A stretch of 54,284 nt of DNA. It comes from Rikenellaceae bacterium. Its GTDB lineage: Bacteria; Bacteroidota; Bacteroidia; Bacteroidales; Rikenellaceae. Positions within the stretch are counted from its first letter, which is position 1. Each line of letters begins with the position of its first letter. Below the pieces are notes generated by a model that was not told the DNA's origin, ran no database searches, and worked only from the letters and a program-made list of their open reading frames with translations. Positions 26,011 to 34,659 of this stretch are shown here, piece after piece. The stretch covers positions 1-54,284 of the forward strand of contig JAFQJK010000099.1 in assembly GCA_017415005.1 (NCBI GenBank), given 5' to 3'. The position numbers were made by a program, and so were the translations under genes.

Positions 26011-26408
26011 GCCGGGCCGGGGAACGCTCACGAGAGGGCACGCCCCTAATGCCAAGGAAACATCCGGTCGAACCGGCACATATCCGGCCGCCAACGGCCC
26101 CCGGTGCCGGAGACAGGAACGATCGAAAACGGAGCGTATTTTGCAGGCCTATGCGGGTCCTTCGGGTTTACCCCGCACGGGCGTTCCGGATCGCCGGTCT
26201 CCGCCGACCCGCCGCAAAACCGTTTTGCGCAACGTTCGACCGACATTTTCACGACCAGCATTGCAATTATTTTTAACAAATTGTTTATCTTTGCACAGCG
26301 CATCCGCAGGCAGTCCCGCCGGACCCTCCGGCAGATCCGGAAAACCACGCATGCCTCCCCCTACTGTCCCGTGCGCCATACGATAACTCACTAATATACA
26401 AGAGACAT
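26011..26408. other. Intergenic region upstream of acn
   Basis: The first 250 bases after folC show nothing recognisable. The AT-rich part from about 26250 holds the acn promoter. The leader from about 26300 to 26408 has no obvious riboswitch-like fold that I can identify by eye. Confidence 0.6.
26261..26293 (+). promoter_or_regulatory. Promoter for acn-icd
   Basis: TTG at 26261-26263 and a perfect -7 box TATCTTTG at 26286-26293 are separated by 22 bases, inside a conspicuously AT-rich stretch. The leader is about 110 nt. Confidence 0.7.
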
Positions 26409-28652
26409 ATGTTTGATTTGGAGTTGATTCAGTCGGTCTACGGCACGTTCGCTGAACGCGTCGCACGGGCCGCGCAGGTACTCGGCCGCCCGATGACGCT
26501 GGCCGAAAAGGTGCTCTATGCCCACCTTTACGACGAAAAGGAGATCAAGGCCTACCGCCGTGCCGAGGATTACGTGAACTTCGCCCCCGACCGCGTGGCC
26601 ATGCAGGACGCGACGGCCCAGATGGCGCTGCTGCAGTTCATGAACGCCGGGCGCGCGACGGCCGCCGTCCCCTCGTCGGTGCACTGCGACCACCTGATCC
26701 AGGCCGAGGCGGGCGCCGACAAGGACCTCCCGGCCGCCCTCAGCTCCAACAAAGAAGTGTACGACTTCCTGCACAGCGTGGCAGGCAAGTACGGCATCGG
26801 ATTCTGGCGGCCGGGCGCGGGCATCATCCACCAGGTGGTGCTCGAGAATTACGCCTTCCCGGGCGGCATGATGGTCGGCACAGACTCGCACACGCCCAAC
26901 GCAGGCGGCCTCGGCATGATCGCCATCGGGGTGGGCGGCGCCGACGCCGTCGACGTGATGACAGACATGCCGTGGGAGCTCAAGATGCCCAGGCTGATCG
27001 GCGTCAAGCTCACCGGCAGGCTCAGCGGCTGGGCCGCGCCGAAGGATGTGATCCTCAAACTGGCCGGTATCCTCACCGTCAAGGGCGGCACGAACGCCAT
27101 CATCGAGTACTTCGGCGACGGCGCAGCGACGTTGTCTGCCACCGGCAAAGCCTCGATCTGCAACATGGGCGCCGAGGTGGGCGCGACGACCTCGATCTTC
27201 CCGTACGACGAGGCGATGGCCCGCTACCTGCGCGCCACGGGACGCGCCGAAGTGGCAGCCATGGCCGACGGCATCGCCGCGCACCTGCGGCCCGACGCCG
27301 AAGTGGTCGCCAACCCAGAACAATACTACGACCGCGTGATCGAGATCGACCTCTCGTCGCTCGAGCCCTATATCAACGGCCCGTTCACGCCGGATGCCGC
27401 GCAGCCGATCTCGGAGTTCGCGAAGAACGTCCGCGAGAAAGGCTATCCGCAGCGGATGGAGGTCGGCCTCGTCGGCTCGTGCACCAACTCGTCGTACGAG
27501 GACCTGGGCCGCGCCGCATCGGTCGCCCGCCAGGCCGCCGAAAAGAACATAGAGGTCAAGGCCGAGTTCCTGATCAACCCCGGCTCGGAGCAGGTGCGCG
27601 CGACGGCCGAGCGCGACGGCATCCTGAACGACCTGCGGGCCATCGGCGCCGTCATCATGACCAACGCCTGCGGCCCCTGCATCGGACAGTGGAAGCGCCG
27701 TACCGACGACAACGAGCGGCCCAACTCGATCGTCACCTCGTTCAACCGCAACTTTGCCAAGCGCGCCGACGGCAACCCCAATACGCACGCCTTCGTCGCC
27801 TCACCCGAGCTGGTGACGGCGCTCACGATCGCGGGCGATCTGACGTTCAACCCGCTCACCGACACGCTCGTCAACCGCGACGGCCAGCCCGTGAAACTCG
27901 ACCCGCCCCATGCCGACGAGCTGCCCGCGAAGGGGATCGCCCCGGCCGACAACGGCTACGTGGCCCCGGCGGCCGGGAGCCTCGAGATCGTCATTGCACC
28001 CGACTCGCAGCGCCTCCAGCGCCTCCAGCCCTTCGCCCCGTGGGACGGCAAAGACTACAAGGATATGCCGCTGCTGATCAAGACGCAGGGCAAGTGCACG
28101 ACCGACCACATCTCGATGGCAGGCCCGTGGCTCCGTTTCCGCGGCCACCTCGAGAACATCTCGGACAATATGCTGATGGGCGCCGTCAACGCCTTCACCG
28201 GCCGGACCAACTCGGTGCTCAACCAGCTCACCGGCGAGTACGACAAGGTGTCGTCGGTGGCCAAGGCATACAAGGCGGCCGGCCTGGGTTCGATCGTCGT
28301 GGCCGAGGAGAACTACGGCGAGGGATCGTCACGCGAGCACGCCGCGATGGAACCGCGCTTCCTCAACGTACGGGTGATCCTGGCCAAGTCGTTCGCCCGC
28401 ATCCACGAGACCAACCTCAAGAAACAGGGCATGCTGGCGCTCACGTTCGCCAACAAATCGGACTACGACAAGATCCGCGAGAGCGACCGGCTCTCGGTCG
28501 TCGGCCTCTCGCAGTTCCGCCCGGGCGTGAACCTGCCCGTCACGATCCACCACCTCGACGGCACGACCGAAGCGATCGAGGCCACGCACACCTACAACGA
28601 GTTGCAGATCGAATGGTTCAAGGCCGGATCGGCTCTCAACTACAAAGGCTAA
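26409..28652 (+). CDS. acn: Aconitate hydratase
   Basis: A 747-residue [4Fe-4S] aconitase of the mitochondrial-like type that converts citrate to isocitrate. The cluster cysteines are Cys358 (GSCTNSS) and Cys421/Cys424 ([10 protein letters not shown]). [13 protein letters not shown] is the substrate-binding segment in domain 1, and the swivel domain has [15 protein letters not shown]. The length matches the type. It heads an acn-icd pair with a 24-base gap, and gltA follows. Confidence 0.96.
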   Translation: MFDLELIQSVYGTFAERVARAAQVLGRPMTLAEKVLYAHLYDEKEIKAYRRAEDYVNFAPDRVAMQDATAQMALLQFMNAGRATAAVPSSVHCDHLIQAEAGADKDLPAALSSNKEVYDFLHSVAGKYGIGFWRPGAGIIHQVVLENYAFPGGMMVGTDSHTPNAGGLGMIAIGVGGADAVDVMTDMPWELKMPRLIGVKLTGRLSGWAAPKDVILKLAGILTVKGGTNAIIEYFGDGAATLSATGKASICNMGAEVGATTSIFPYDEAMARYLRATGRAEVAAMADGIAAHLRPDAEVVANPEQYYDRVIEIDLSSLEPYINGPFTPDAAQPISEFAKNVREKGYPQRMEVGLVGSCTNSSYEDLGRAASVARQAAEKNIEVKAEFLINPGSEQVRATAERDGILNDLRAIGAVIMTNACGPCIGQWKRRTDDNERPNSIVTSFNRNFAKRADGNPNTHAFVASPELVTALTIAGDLTFNPLTDTLVNRDGQPVKLDPPHADELPAKGIAPADNGYVAPAAGSLEIVIAPDSQRLQRLQPFAPWDGKDYKDMPLLIKTQGKCTTDHISMAGPWLRFRGHLENISDNMLMGAVNAFTGRTNSVLNQLTGEYDKVSSVAKAYKAAGLGSIVVAEENYGEGSSREHAAMEPRFLNVRVILAKSFARIHETNLKKQGMLALTFANKSDYDKIRESDRLSVVGLSQFRPGVNLPVTIHHLDGTTEAIEATHTYNELQIEWFKAGSALNYKG

Positions 28653-28676
28653 CCCCGTCATAAACGAAACGACAAC

Positions 28677-29912
28677 ATGGCAAACGATAAGATCAAAGTA
28701 GCAAACCCCGTCGTCGAGCTCGACGGCGACGAGATGACCCGCGTCATCTGGAAATTCATTAAAGAAAAACTGATCCTCCCGTACCTCGACATCGACATCA
28801 AGTATTACGACCTGGGGATCGAGAACCGTGACGCTACGGACGACCGGGTGACGGTCGACGCCGCCGAAGCGATCAAAAAGTACAATGTCGGCATCAAGTG
28901 TGCGACGATCACCCCGGACGAGGCTCGCGTCAAAGAGTTCGGGCTCAAGAAGATGTGGAAGTCGCCCAACGGTACGATCCGTAACATCCTCGACGGCACG
29001 GTGTTCCGCGAGCCGATCATCTGCCGCAACGTGCCGCGCCTGGTGCCCGGGTGGACGGCCCCGATCTGCATCGGCCGCCACGCTTTCGGCGACCAGTATA
29101 AGGCCACCGACGTGGTGACAAAGGGCAAGGGCAAGCTGACGATGACCTTCACGGGCGAGGACGGCACCGTCGAGAGCTGGGACGTATACGACTTCAAGGG
29201 CGACGGCGTGGCGCTGTGCATGTACAACACCGACGCGTCGATCCGAGGTTTCGCGCACGCCTGCTTCAACATGGCCATCCAGAAGCGCTGGCCGCTCTAC
29301 CTGAGCACCAAGAACACGATCCTCAAGCAATACGACGGCCGCTTCAAGGACATCTTCGCCGAGATCTACGAGAACGACTACAAAGCGAAGATGGACGAGC
29401 TCGGGATCACCTACGAGCACCGCCTGATCGACGACATGGTGGCCTCGGCGCTCAAATGGAACGGCGCCTTCGTCTGGGCCTGCAAGAACTATGACGGCGA
29501 CGTGCAGTCGGACACCGTAGCGCAGGGCTTCGGCTCGCTGGGTCTGATGACTTCGGTGCTCGTAACACCCGACGGACGGACCATGGAGGCCGAGGCGGCG
29601 CACGGCACCGTCACGCGCCACTACCGCCAGCACCAGCAGGGCAAGGAGACCTCAACCAACCCCATCGCGTCGATCTTCGCATGGACCCGCGGCCTCGCCC
29701 ACCGGGCCAAGCTCGACGGCAACGATGCCCTCGCCCGCTTCGCCGCGACGCTCGAGGAGGTCTGCGTCGAGACGGTCGAGTCGGGGCGGATGACCAAGGA
29801 CCTCGCACTGCTCGTGAAAGGATCGGCCCCCGACCGCGCGGACTACCTCAACACGGAGGAGTTCCTGGCAGCCATCGACGAGCGCCTGCAGCAAAAGCTG
29901 TCTAAGGCTTAA
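28677..29912 (+). CDS. icd: NADP-dependent isocitrate dehydrogenase (eukaryote-like type)
   Basis: A 411-residue homodimeric-type [19 protein letters not shown] at the N-terminus, SPNGTIRN (substrate binding) and the NADP-binding [14 protein letters not shown] are those of eukaryotic IDH1/2 rather than E. coli Icd. The reaction is isocitrate plus NADP to 2-oxoglutarate, CO2 and NADPH. With acn and gltA it forms the oxidative branch of the TCA cycle that supplies glutamate precursors. It is likely translated from the acn transcript. Confidence 0.96.
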   Translation: MANDKIKVANPVVELDGDEMTRVIWKFIKEKLILPYLDIDIKYYDLGIENRDATDDRVTVDAAEAIKKYNVGIKCATITPDEARVKEFGLKKMWKSPNGTIRNILDGTVFREPIICRNVPRLVPGWTAPICIGRHAFGDQYKATDVVTKGKGKLTMTFTGEDGTVESWDVYDFKGDGVALCMYNTDASIRGFAHACFNMAIQKRWPLYLSTKNTILKQYDGRFKDIFAEIYENDYKAKMDELGITYEHRLIDDMVASALKWNGAFVWACKNYDGDVQSDTVAQGFGSLGLMTSVLVTPDGRTMEAEAAHGTVTRHYRQHQQGKETSTNPIASIFAWTRGLAHRAKLDGNDALARFAATLEEVCVETVESGRMTKDLALLVKGSAPDRADYLNTEEFLAAIDERLQQKLSKA

Positions 29913-30022
29913 TCGCCGAACATTCCGCACATAACACCGGACGATCCGCCGCATCTCATGCCTGGTGGCACGCCATTTCCGGCAACCGGTGTCCGTGCAA
30001 AACGCTGAATAATTTATAACAT

Positions 30023-30054
30023 TTTGTTTTATTTCGCTTTATTTTGTATATTGC
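30023..30054 (+). promoter_or_regulatory. Possible promoter for gltA
   Basis: An AT-rich island between icd and gltA holds TTTG (30023-30026) and, 20 bases on, TATATTGC (30047-30054), an imperfect -7 box. The base composition contrast supports a promoter; the -7 match is weak. Confidence 0.4.
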
Positions 30055-30101
30055 GCAATTAACTGAAGCGAAAAAAGAGACGTCTTAAAAGAGGAAAAGG
30101 C

Positions 30102-31454
30102 ATGAAAAGAGAGTACCTGATCTACAAACTGTCGGAGTCGATCAAGACAACGAGCCACATCGACAACCAACTGTTCTCCAAATACAACGTCAAACGCGGC
30201 CTGCGCAACGAAGACCATTCGGGTGTGCTCGTGGGCCTGACGCAGATCGGCGACGTAGTGGGCTACGAGCGCCTGCCCGAGGGGGGGCTCCGGGCTATTC
30301 CGGGTAAGCTCGTTTACCGCGGGATCGACGTCGAGGACCTGGTGAAAGGTATCCTGAACGAGAAACGTTTCGGGTTCGAGGAGACGGCCTTCCTGCTGCT
30401 CTCGGGCTACCTGCCCGACAAGGAGGAGCTCGCGGGTTTCAGTGAGCTGCTCAACCACTGCATGGCGCTCGAGCAGAAGACCAAGATGAACATTCTCGAC
30501 CTTGAGGGGCAGAACATCATGAACATCCTGGCACGCAGCGTCCTGGAGATGTACACCTTCGACGAGAACCCCGACGACACCTCGCGCGACAACCTGATGC
30601 GCCAGTCGATCGACCTGATCGGCAAGTTCCCGACCATCATCGCCTATGCATACAACATCCTGCGCCACAGCGCGCAGGGCCGCTCGCTGCACATCCGACA
30701 CCCCAAGGAGGAGCTTTCGCTGGCTGAGAACTTCCTCTATATGCTCAAAGGCGAGTTCACCGAGCTCGAGGCCCGTACGCTCGACCTGGCGCTGATCCTG
30801 CACGCCGAGCACGGCGGCGGTAACAACTCGACCTTCACGGTCCGCGTGACGAGCTCGTCGGGTACCGATACCTACTCGTCGATCGCAGCGGCCATCGGAT
30901 CGCTCAAGGGCCCGCTGCACGGCGGCGCCAACCTGGCCGTGATCGACCAGTTCCACCACCTGAAGACCAACATCAAGAACTGGACGGACCTCAACGAGAT
31001 CGACGCCTACCTGCAGCGCATGCTCCGCAAGGAGGTGTACGACAAAAAGGGGCTGATCTACGGTATCGGCCACGCCGTATATACTATTTCGGACCCGCGC
31101 GCGCTGTTGCTCAAGGAGATGGCCCGCGACCTGGCCCGGGAGAAGGGCCGCGAGAAGGAATTCGCCTTCCTCGAGCTGCTCGAAGACCGCGCGATCGAGA
31201 ACTTCATGCACTTCAAGGGCAACCAGGTCAACAAGCGGGTTTGCGCCAACGTCGACTTCTACTCGGGCTTCGTATACGAGATGATCGGCCTGCCGCGCGA
31301 GGTCTACACCCCGCTCTTCGCCATGAGCCGTATCACCGGCTGGACAGCCCACCGCATCGAGGAGCTCAACTTCGAGAGCAAGCGGATCATCCGCCCGGCC
31401 TACAAAAACGTGATCGAGAATCCGGTCCCGTTCGTGCCGCTCGCCAAGCGCTAA
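30102..31454 (+). CDS. gltA: Citrate synthase
   Basis: A 450-residue citrate synthase that condenses oxaloacetate and acetyl-CoA. Catalytic residues are visible as His in KGPLHGGAN, His in YGIGHAVYTISDPR and Asp in CANVDFYSGFVYEMIG. The N-terminal extension of about 40 residues (MKREYLIYKLSESIK) is typical of the Bacteroidota form. A 2-methylcitrate synthase role cannot be excluded, but linkage to acn and icd favours citrate synthase. A strong terminator follows. Confidence 0.95.
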   Translation: MKREYLIYKLSESIKTTSHIDNQLFSKYNVKRGLRNEDHSGVLVGLTQIGDVVGYERLPEGGLRAIPGKLVYRGIDVEDLVKGILNEKRFGFEETAFLLLSGYLPDKEELAGFSELLNHCMALEQKTKMNILDLEGQNIMNILARSVLEMYTFDENPDDTSRDNLMRQSIDLIGKFPTIIAYAYNILRHSAQGRSLHIRHPKEELSLAENFLYMLKGEFTELEARTLDLALILHAEHGGGNNSTFTVRVTSSSGTDTYSSIAAAIGSLKGPLHGGANLAVIDQFHHLKTNIKNWTDLNEIDAYLQRMLRKEVYDKKGLIYGIGHAVYTISDPRALLLKEMARDLAREKGREKEFAFLELLEDRAIENFMHFKGNQVNKRVCANVDFYSGFVYEMIGLPREVYTPLFAMSRITGWTAHRIEELNFESKRIIRPAYKNVIENPVPFVPLAKR

Positions 31455-31478
31455 CCGACCCCACAGTCATATCTTCCG

Positions 31479-31510
31479 GACACGGCCTCCCGCAGGGCCG
31501 TGTCTTTTTT
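31479..31510 (+). terminator. Intrinsic terminator of gltA
   Basis: GACACGGCC (31479-31487) pairs with GGCCGTGTC (31496-31504) across an eight-base loop and is followed at once by six T. It lies 25 bases after the gltA stop. Confidence 0.92.
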
Positions 31511-31726
31511 GTGACCCGGAGCAGCGGGAAAGGCCGCACGCAATGGCAGCCACAGGGTGTGCGCCGGCTCATACCCTGTGACCGGGCGGCAACTCGCACA
31601 CAGTATTCTGACAATCAAAAGTATAGCATTTCGGTATTCGCCTCCAGATCGACCTGTCCGGGGAAATTGAGCTTCTCAGCCAATTTCTTTGAGCCGCACA
31701 GCCAAAACCTTTCGGCGCACATCCCC

Positions 31727-31734
31727 TACTTTTG
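31727..31734 (+). promoter_or_regulatory. -7 box for the hydrolase/alcohol dehydrogenase operon
   Basis: TACTTTTG is a perfect -7 box; no TTTG is found at the right -33 spacing. It overlaps the first in-frame ATG (31732), which argues that translation starts at 31774. An 8-bp inverted repeat (CACAGGGT at 31551-31558, ACCCTGTG at 31573-31580) lies upstream. Confidence 0.6.
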
Positions 31735-31773
31735 TCATATGAGATGAAAGACGAACTGCTAAAGCCGAATCCT

Positions 31774-32814
31774 ATGAAAAAGCTACTGATCATGGCTGTC
31801 GCCATCGCAGCCTGCGCGGGGAGCGCCCCCGCGCAGTCGAAATACGCATACGATCCCGTCGCGGGAGTGTTCGAAGGCAGCGACAAGGTGACCGTCCGGC
31901 GGGTCACCTTCAAAAACCAGTACGACATGGAGGTCACAGGCAACCTGTTCATGCCCGTGGGCATGGATACGGCGCACAGGCATGCCGCTATCGTCGTCGG
32001 ACACCCCATGGGCGCCGTGAAGGAGCAAAGCGCGAACCTCTATGCCACGCATATGGCCGAACGGGGATTCGTAACCCTCTCGATCGACCTCTCGTTCTGG
32101 GGCGAGAGCGCCGGCGAACCGCGCAATGCCGTATCGCCAGACATCTACGCCGAAGACTTCAGCGCGGCGGTCGATTACCTCGGCACGCGGCCGTTCGTCG
32201 ACCGGCGGCGGATCGGGGCCATCGGCATCTGTGGCAGCGGCAGCTTTGTGATCAGCGCCGCCAAGATCGACCCCCGCATCCGGGCCATCGCGACCATCAG
32301 CATGTACGATATGGGACAGGCCAGCCGCAACGGACTGGGAAATGCGCTGACGCCCGAACAGCGCCGGCAGATCATCGCCGGGGCGGCCGAACAGCGCTAC
32401 GTCGAGTTCGAAGGAGGCGAAACGCAATACACCAGCGGATCGGTGCATGAGCTGACCGCCGGCTCGACCCCGATCGAGATCGAGTTCTTCGAGTTCTACC
32501 GCACCCCGCGGGGCGAGTTCATCCCCAAAGGCGCCGTACCCGAAACGACCACGCATCCGACGCTCACGAGCAACGTCAAGTTCATGAACTTCTACCCGTT
32601 CAACGACATCGAGACGATCTCACCGCGTCCGCTGCTGCTCATCACCGGCGATCGGGCCCACTCCAAAGAGTTCAGCGAGGATGCATACAGGCGTGCCGCC
32701 GAGCCCAAAGAGCTCTATTACGTCCGGGGGGCCGGGCACGTCGACCTGTACGACCGTCTCGACCTGATCCCGTTCGACAAGCTGGAAACCTTCTTCGCCG
32801 GCAACCTACGATAG
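31774..32814 (+). CDS. Secreted alpha/beta hydrolase
   Basis: A 346-residue alpha/beta-hydrolase-fold protein with a signal peptide (MKKLLIMAVAIAACAGSAPAQS), so it is probably periplasmic. VVGHPMGAVKEQS is the oxyanion-loop region, and GICGSGSFVISAAKIDPRI contains the nucleophile elbow. The catalytic His is probably in GAGHVDLYDR near the C-terminus. In the elbow either Cys or the following Ser could be the nucleophile, since GICGSGS fits the usual Gly-x-Nu-x-Gly pattern imperfectly. It resembles the YcjY/dienelactone-hydrolase-like group, often found with reductases and cyclophilin-like proteins in gut bacteria. The start follows the -7 box by about 40 bases. The substrate is unknown. Confidence 0.85.
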   Translation: MKKLLIMAVAIAACAGSAPAQSKYAYDPVAGVFEGSDKVTVRRVTFKNQYDMEVTGNLFMPVGMDTAHRHAAIVVGHPMGAVKEQSANLYATHMAERGFVTLSIDLSFWGESAGEPRNAVSPDIYAEDFSAAVDYLGTRPFVDRRRIGAIGICGSGSFVISAAKIDPRIRAIATISMYDMGQASRNGLGNALTPEQRRQIIAGAAEQRYVEFEGGETQYTSGSVHELTAGSTPIEIEFFEFYRTPRGEFIPKGAVPETTTHPTLTSNVKFMNFYPFNDIETISPRPLLLITGDRAHSKEFSEDAYRRAAEPKELYYVRGAGHVDLYDRLDLIPFDKLETFFAGNLR

Positions 32815-32816
32815 GC

Positions 32817-32963
32817 GATGGACGGGAAACCCTCGTCCTGTTCTACAAAACATTTACCACCGGTTACATCTGCACACGGATCGGCACCGTCAACGACCCG
32901 GCCCGGCTGGAGAGCGCGCTCGGCACGGACGGCGTGACGGTAAGCTTCGGTACGACGGAATAG
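32817..32963 (+). pseudogene. C-terminal remnant of a cyclophilin-like fold protein
   Basis: The frame starting at 32817 encodes 48 residues and ends in TAG at 32961. It reads ETLVLFYKTFTTGYICTRIG, then TVNDPARLESALGTDGVTVSF, which matches the conserved C-terminal half of the bacterial cyclophilin-like domain (LVLFYKSFSTSYSYTxIG, then DDPxGLAxALG). There is no start codon and no upstream half; the frame runs back into the hydrolase gene out of register. It is therefore a 5'-truncated gene fragment. Intact homologues commonly sit beside alpha/beta hydrolases and iron alcohol dehydrogenases, so this was probably the middle gene of the operon. The homology is from memory of the family. Confidence 0.65.
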
Positions 32964-32994
32964 CACAAGAATCACATCTTAAAAACATAACGAC

Positions 32995-34176
32995 ATGGAA
33001 ACGAACCTGCATTTTACATTCCACATTCCGACCCGGGTCTGCTTCGGCCCCGGGGAGCTGGACAACCTGCACACCCATCCGATGCCGGGGCGCAAAGCGC
33101 TGCTGGTGATCTCGAACGGACGTTCGACCAAAGCGAACGGCTACCTCGCGCGGACCGAGGAGCAACTGAAAAAGGCCGGAGCCACAGCCGTCGTATTCGA
33201 CCGGATCGAGACCAACCCGCTCAAGAGCACAGTGATGGCCGGAGCCGCAGCAGCACGGGAGAACGGCTGCGACTTTATCGTAGCGCTCGGGGGCGGCAGC
33301 GTGATGGACGCCTCGAAAGCCATCGCGCTGATGACCACCAACCCGGGCGACCTCTGGGACTATGCGGCGGGAGGAACGGGGCAAGGCCGGCCGTATCCCG
33401 AGAAACCGCTGCCGATCGTCGCCATCACCACAACGGCCGGGACCGGATCGGAGGTCGACAGGTGGGGCGTCATCACCAACGGCGAGACCCATGAGAAGAT
33501 CGGGATCGGCGCCGAGGACTGCTTCCCGGTGCTTTCGATCGTCGACCCGCAGTTGATGGCCTCCGTACCGCCCCGGTTCACGGCCTACCAGGGCTTCGAC
33601 GCACTGTTCCACAGTGTGGAGGCCTATACGTCGAAGCACACCAACCTGATGAGCGATATGTTCTGCATGGCGGCCATCGAGAACGTCGGCCACTACCTGG
33701 CCCGTGCCGTGAGGGACGGCAGCGATATGGAGGCCCGCACGCGGGTCGCATTCGGCAACACGCTCTCGGGCATCGCCATGGAGGTCGGCGTGACATCGAG
33801 CCAGCACTCGCTCGAGCACGCTATGTCGGCCTTCCACCAGGAGCTCCCGCACGGTGCCGGGCTGATCATGCTGAGCAAGGCTTACTTCACGTTCTTCATC
33901 GAGCGGCACATGGCCGACGAACGCTTCGTGAAGATGGCGCAGGCGATGGGTATGGAGGAGGCGACGCAGCCGATGGATTTCATCGCGGCGCTGACAAAGC
34001 TCCAGCAGGCATGCGGCGTGGCCGACCTGAAGATGTCGGACTACGGTATCACGCCGGACGAGTTCATGAAGCTGGCCGTCAACGCGAAAGAGACCATGCC
34101 CGGACTCTTCGGCGCCGACCGTTACGAACTGAGCATCGACGACTGCGTGGCGATCTACGCCGCCGCGTACCGATAG
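32995..34176 (+). CDS. Iron-containing alcohol dehydrogenase
   Basis: A 393-residue group III (Fe) dehydrogenase, NAD(P)-dependent, of the YqhD/BDH-like type. The nucleotide-binding loop is ALGGGSVMDASKAIA, followed by TTTAGTGSEVDRWGV. Metal ligands are Asp202 and His206 (GFDALFHSVEAY), His271 or His275 (SSQHSLEHAMSA) and His286 (LPHGAG). The likely substrates are aldehydes or alcohols. It lies 31 bases after the cyclophilin-like remnant and shares the hydrolase promoter. Confidence 0.93.
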   Translation: METNLHFTFHIPTRVCFGPGELDNLHTHPMPGRKALLVISNGRSTKANGYLARTEEQLKKAGATAVVFDRIETNPLKSTVMAGAAAARENGCDFIVALGGGSVMDASKAIALMTTNPGDLWDYAAGGTGQGRPYPEKPLPIVAITTTAGTGSEVDRWGVITNGETHEKIGIGAEDCFPVLSIVDPQLMASVPPRFTAYQGFDALFHSVEAYTSKHTNLMSDMFCMAAIENVGHYLARAVRDGSDMEARTRVAFGNTLSGIAMEVGVTSSQHSLEHAMSAFHQELPHGAGLIMLSKAYFTFFIERHMADERFVKMAQAMGMEEATQPMDFIAALTKLQQACGVADLKMSDYGITPDEFMKLAVNAKETMPGLFGADRYELSIDDCVAIYAAAYR

Positions 34177-34334
34177 CCCCCGGGCAGCAAACCGGGAGCA
34201 GGGGGGGACCTTCATAAGCCGTGAAAGTTCCGGGGGTCCGGCCCGCTCAGGCGACCCATACCCCTCACCCCCGGTTCAGCCGGAGCAGGAACAGCCGGCC
34301 TGCAACATCCGACGCAGGGGGATGTTCCCCAATC

Positions 34335-34373
34335 GATCGCCCTTTACTCTTATAGTAGCAGTAGAGGGCGATC
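34335..34373. repeat. Long inverted repeat (hairpin) of unknown role
   Basis: The arms GATCGCCCTTTACT (34335-34348) and AGTAGAGGGCGATC (34360-34373) pair over 14 bp with one G-U type mismatch and an 11-base loop. Neither side has a T-tract. It lies 160 bases after the alcohol dehydrogenase stop. It could be a processed or Rho-linked 3' end, or a protein-binding site. Confidence 0.6.
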
Positions 34374-34626
34374 GTCATTGCTGTCCCGGCCGGAACGACC
34401 GCACACACCGCAACACCGCAGCCCTGCCACGCCATATGGCCACAGGCATCGCTTCAAAGTCCACCCGCCCCTGAAGCTCCTGAACGCACCGCCGCTCAGG
34501 GGCGCCGGGCTCCCGACCGGATTGCCCGGTCCTCCGGGGCCGCACCTCGTCCCGGACCGTCCGGGGGAACCGTACGTACCGGACCAAATATTTCGGCCAC
34601 CGTATCCTCCGCCTCGGGGAATTTAT

Positions 34627-34634
34627 TACCTTTG
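34627..34634 (+). promoter_or_regulatory. -7 box for the SGNH gene pair
   Basis: TACCTTTG is a perfect -7 box 25 bases before the ATG at 34660. No -33 TTTG is seen. Confidence 0.6.
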
Positions 34635-34659
34635 CCCCGTTCCTGCAACGGATCGCGCC

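Larger units (their letters stand above)
34177..34659. other. Intergenic region between alcohol dehydrogenase and SGNH genes
   Basis: This 483-base stretch holds a hairpin at 34335-34373 and the -7 box at 34627-34634. An open frame from 34378 runs into the SGNH gene, but it is Pro/Arg-rich and precedes the predicted promoter, so I do not count it as coding. Confidence 0.6.

Noticed and set aside
34335-34373. Calling the hairpin an intrinsic terminator
   Set aside because: No T-tract follows on either strand and it is far from the gene end.
34378-34659. N-terminal extension of the first SGNH protein
   Set aside because: The added 94 residues are Pro/Arg-rich without a pattern, lie upstream of the -7 box, and would bury the membrane helix.
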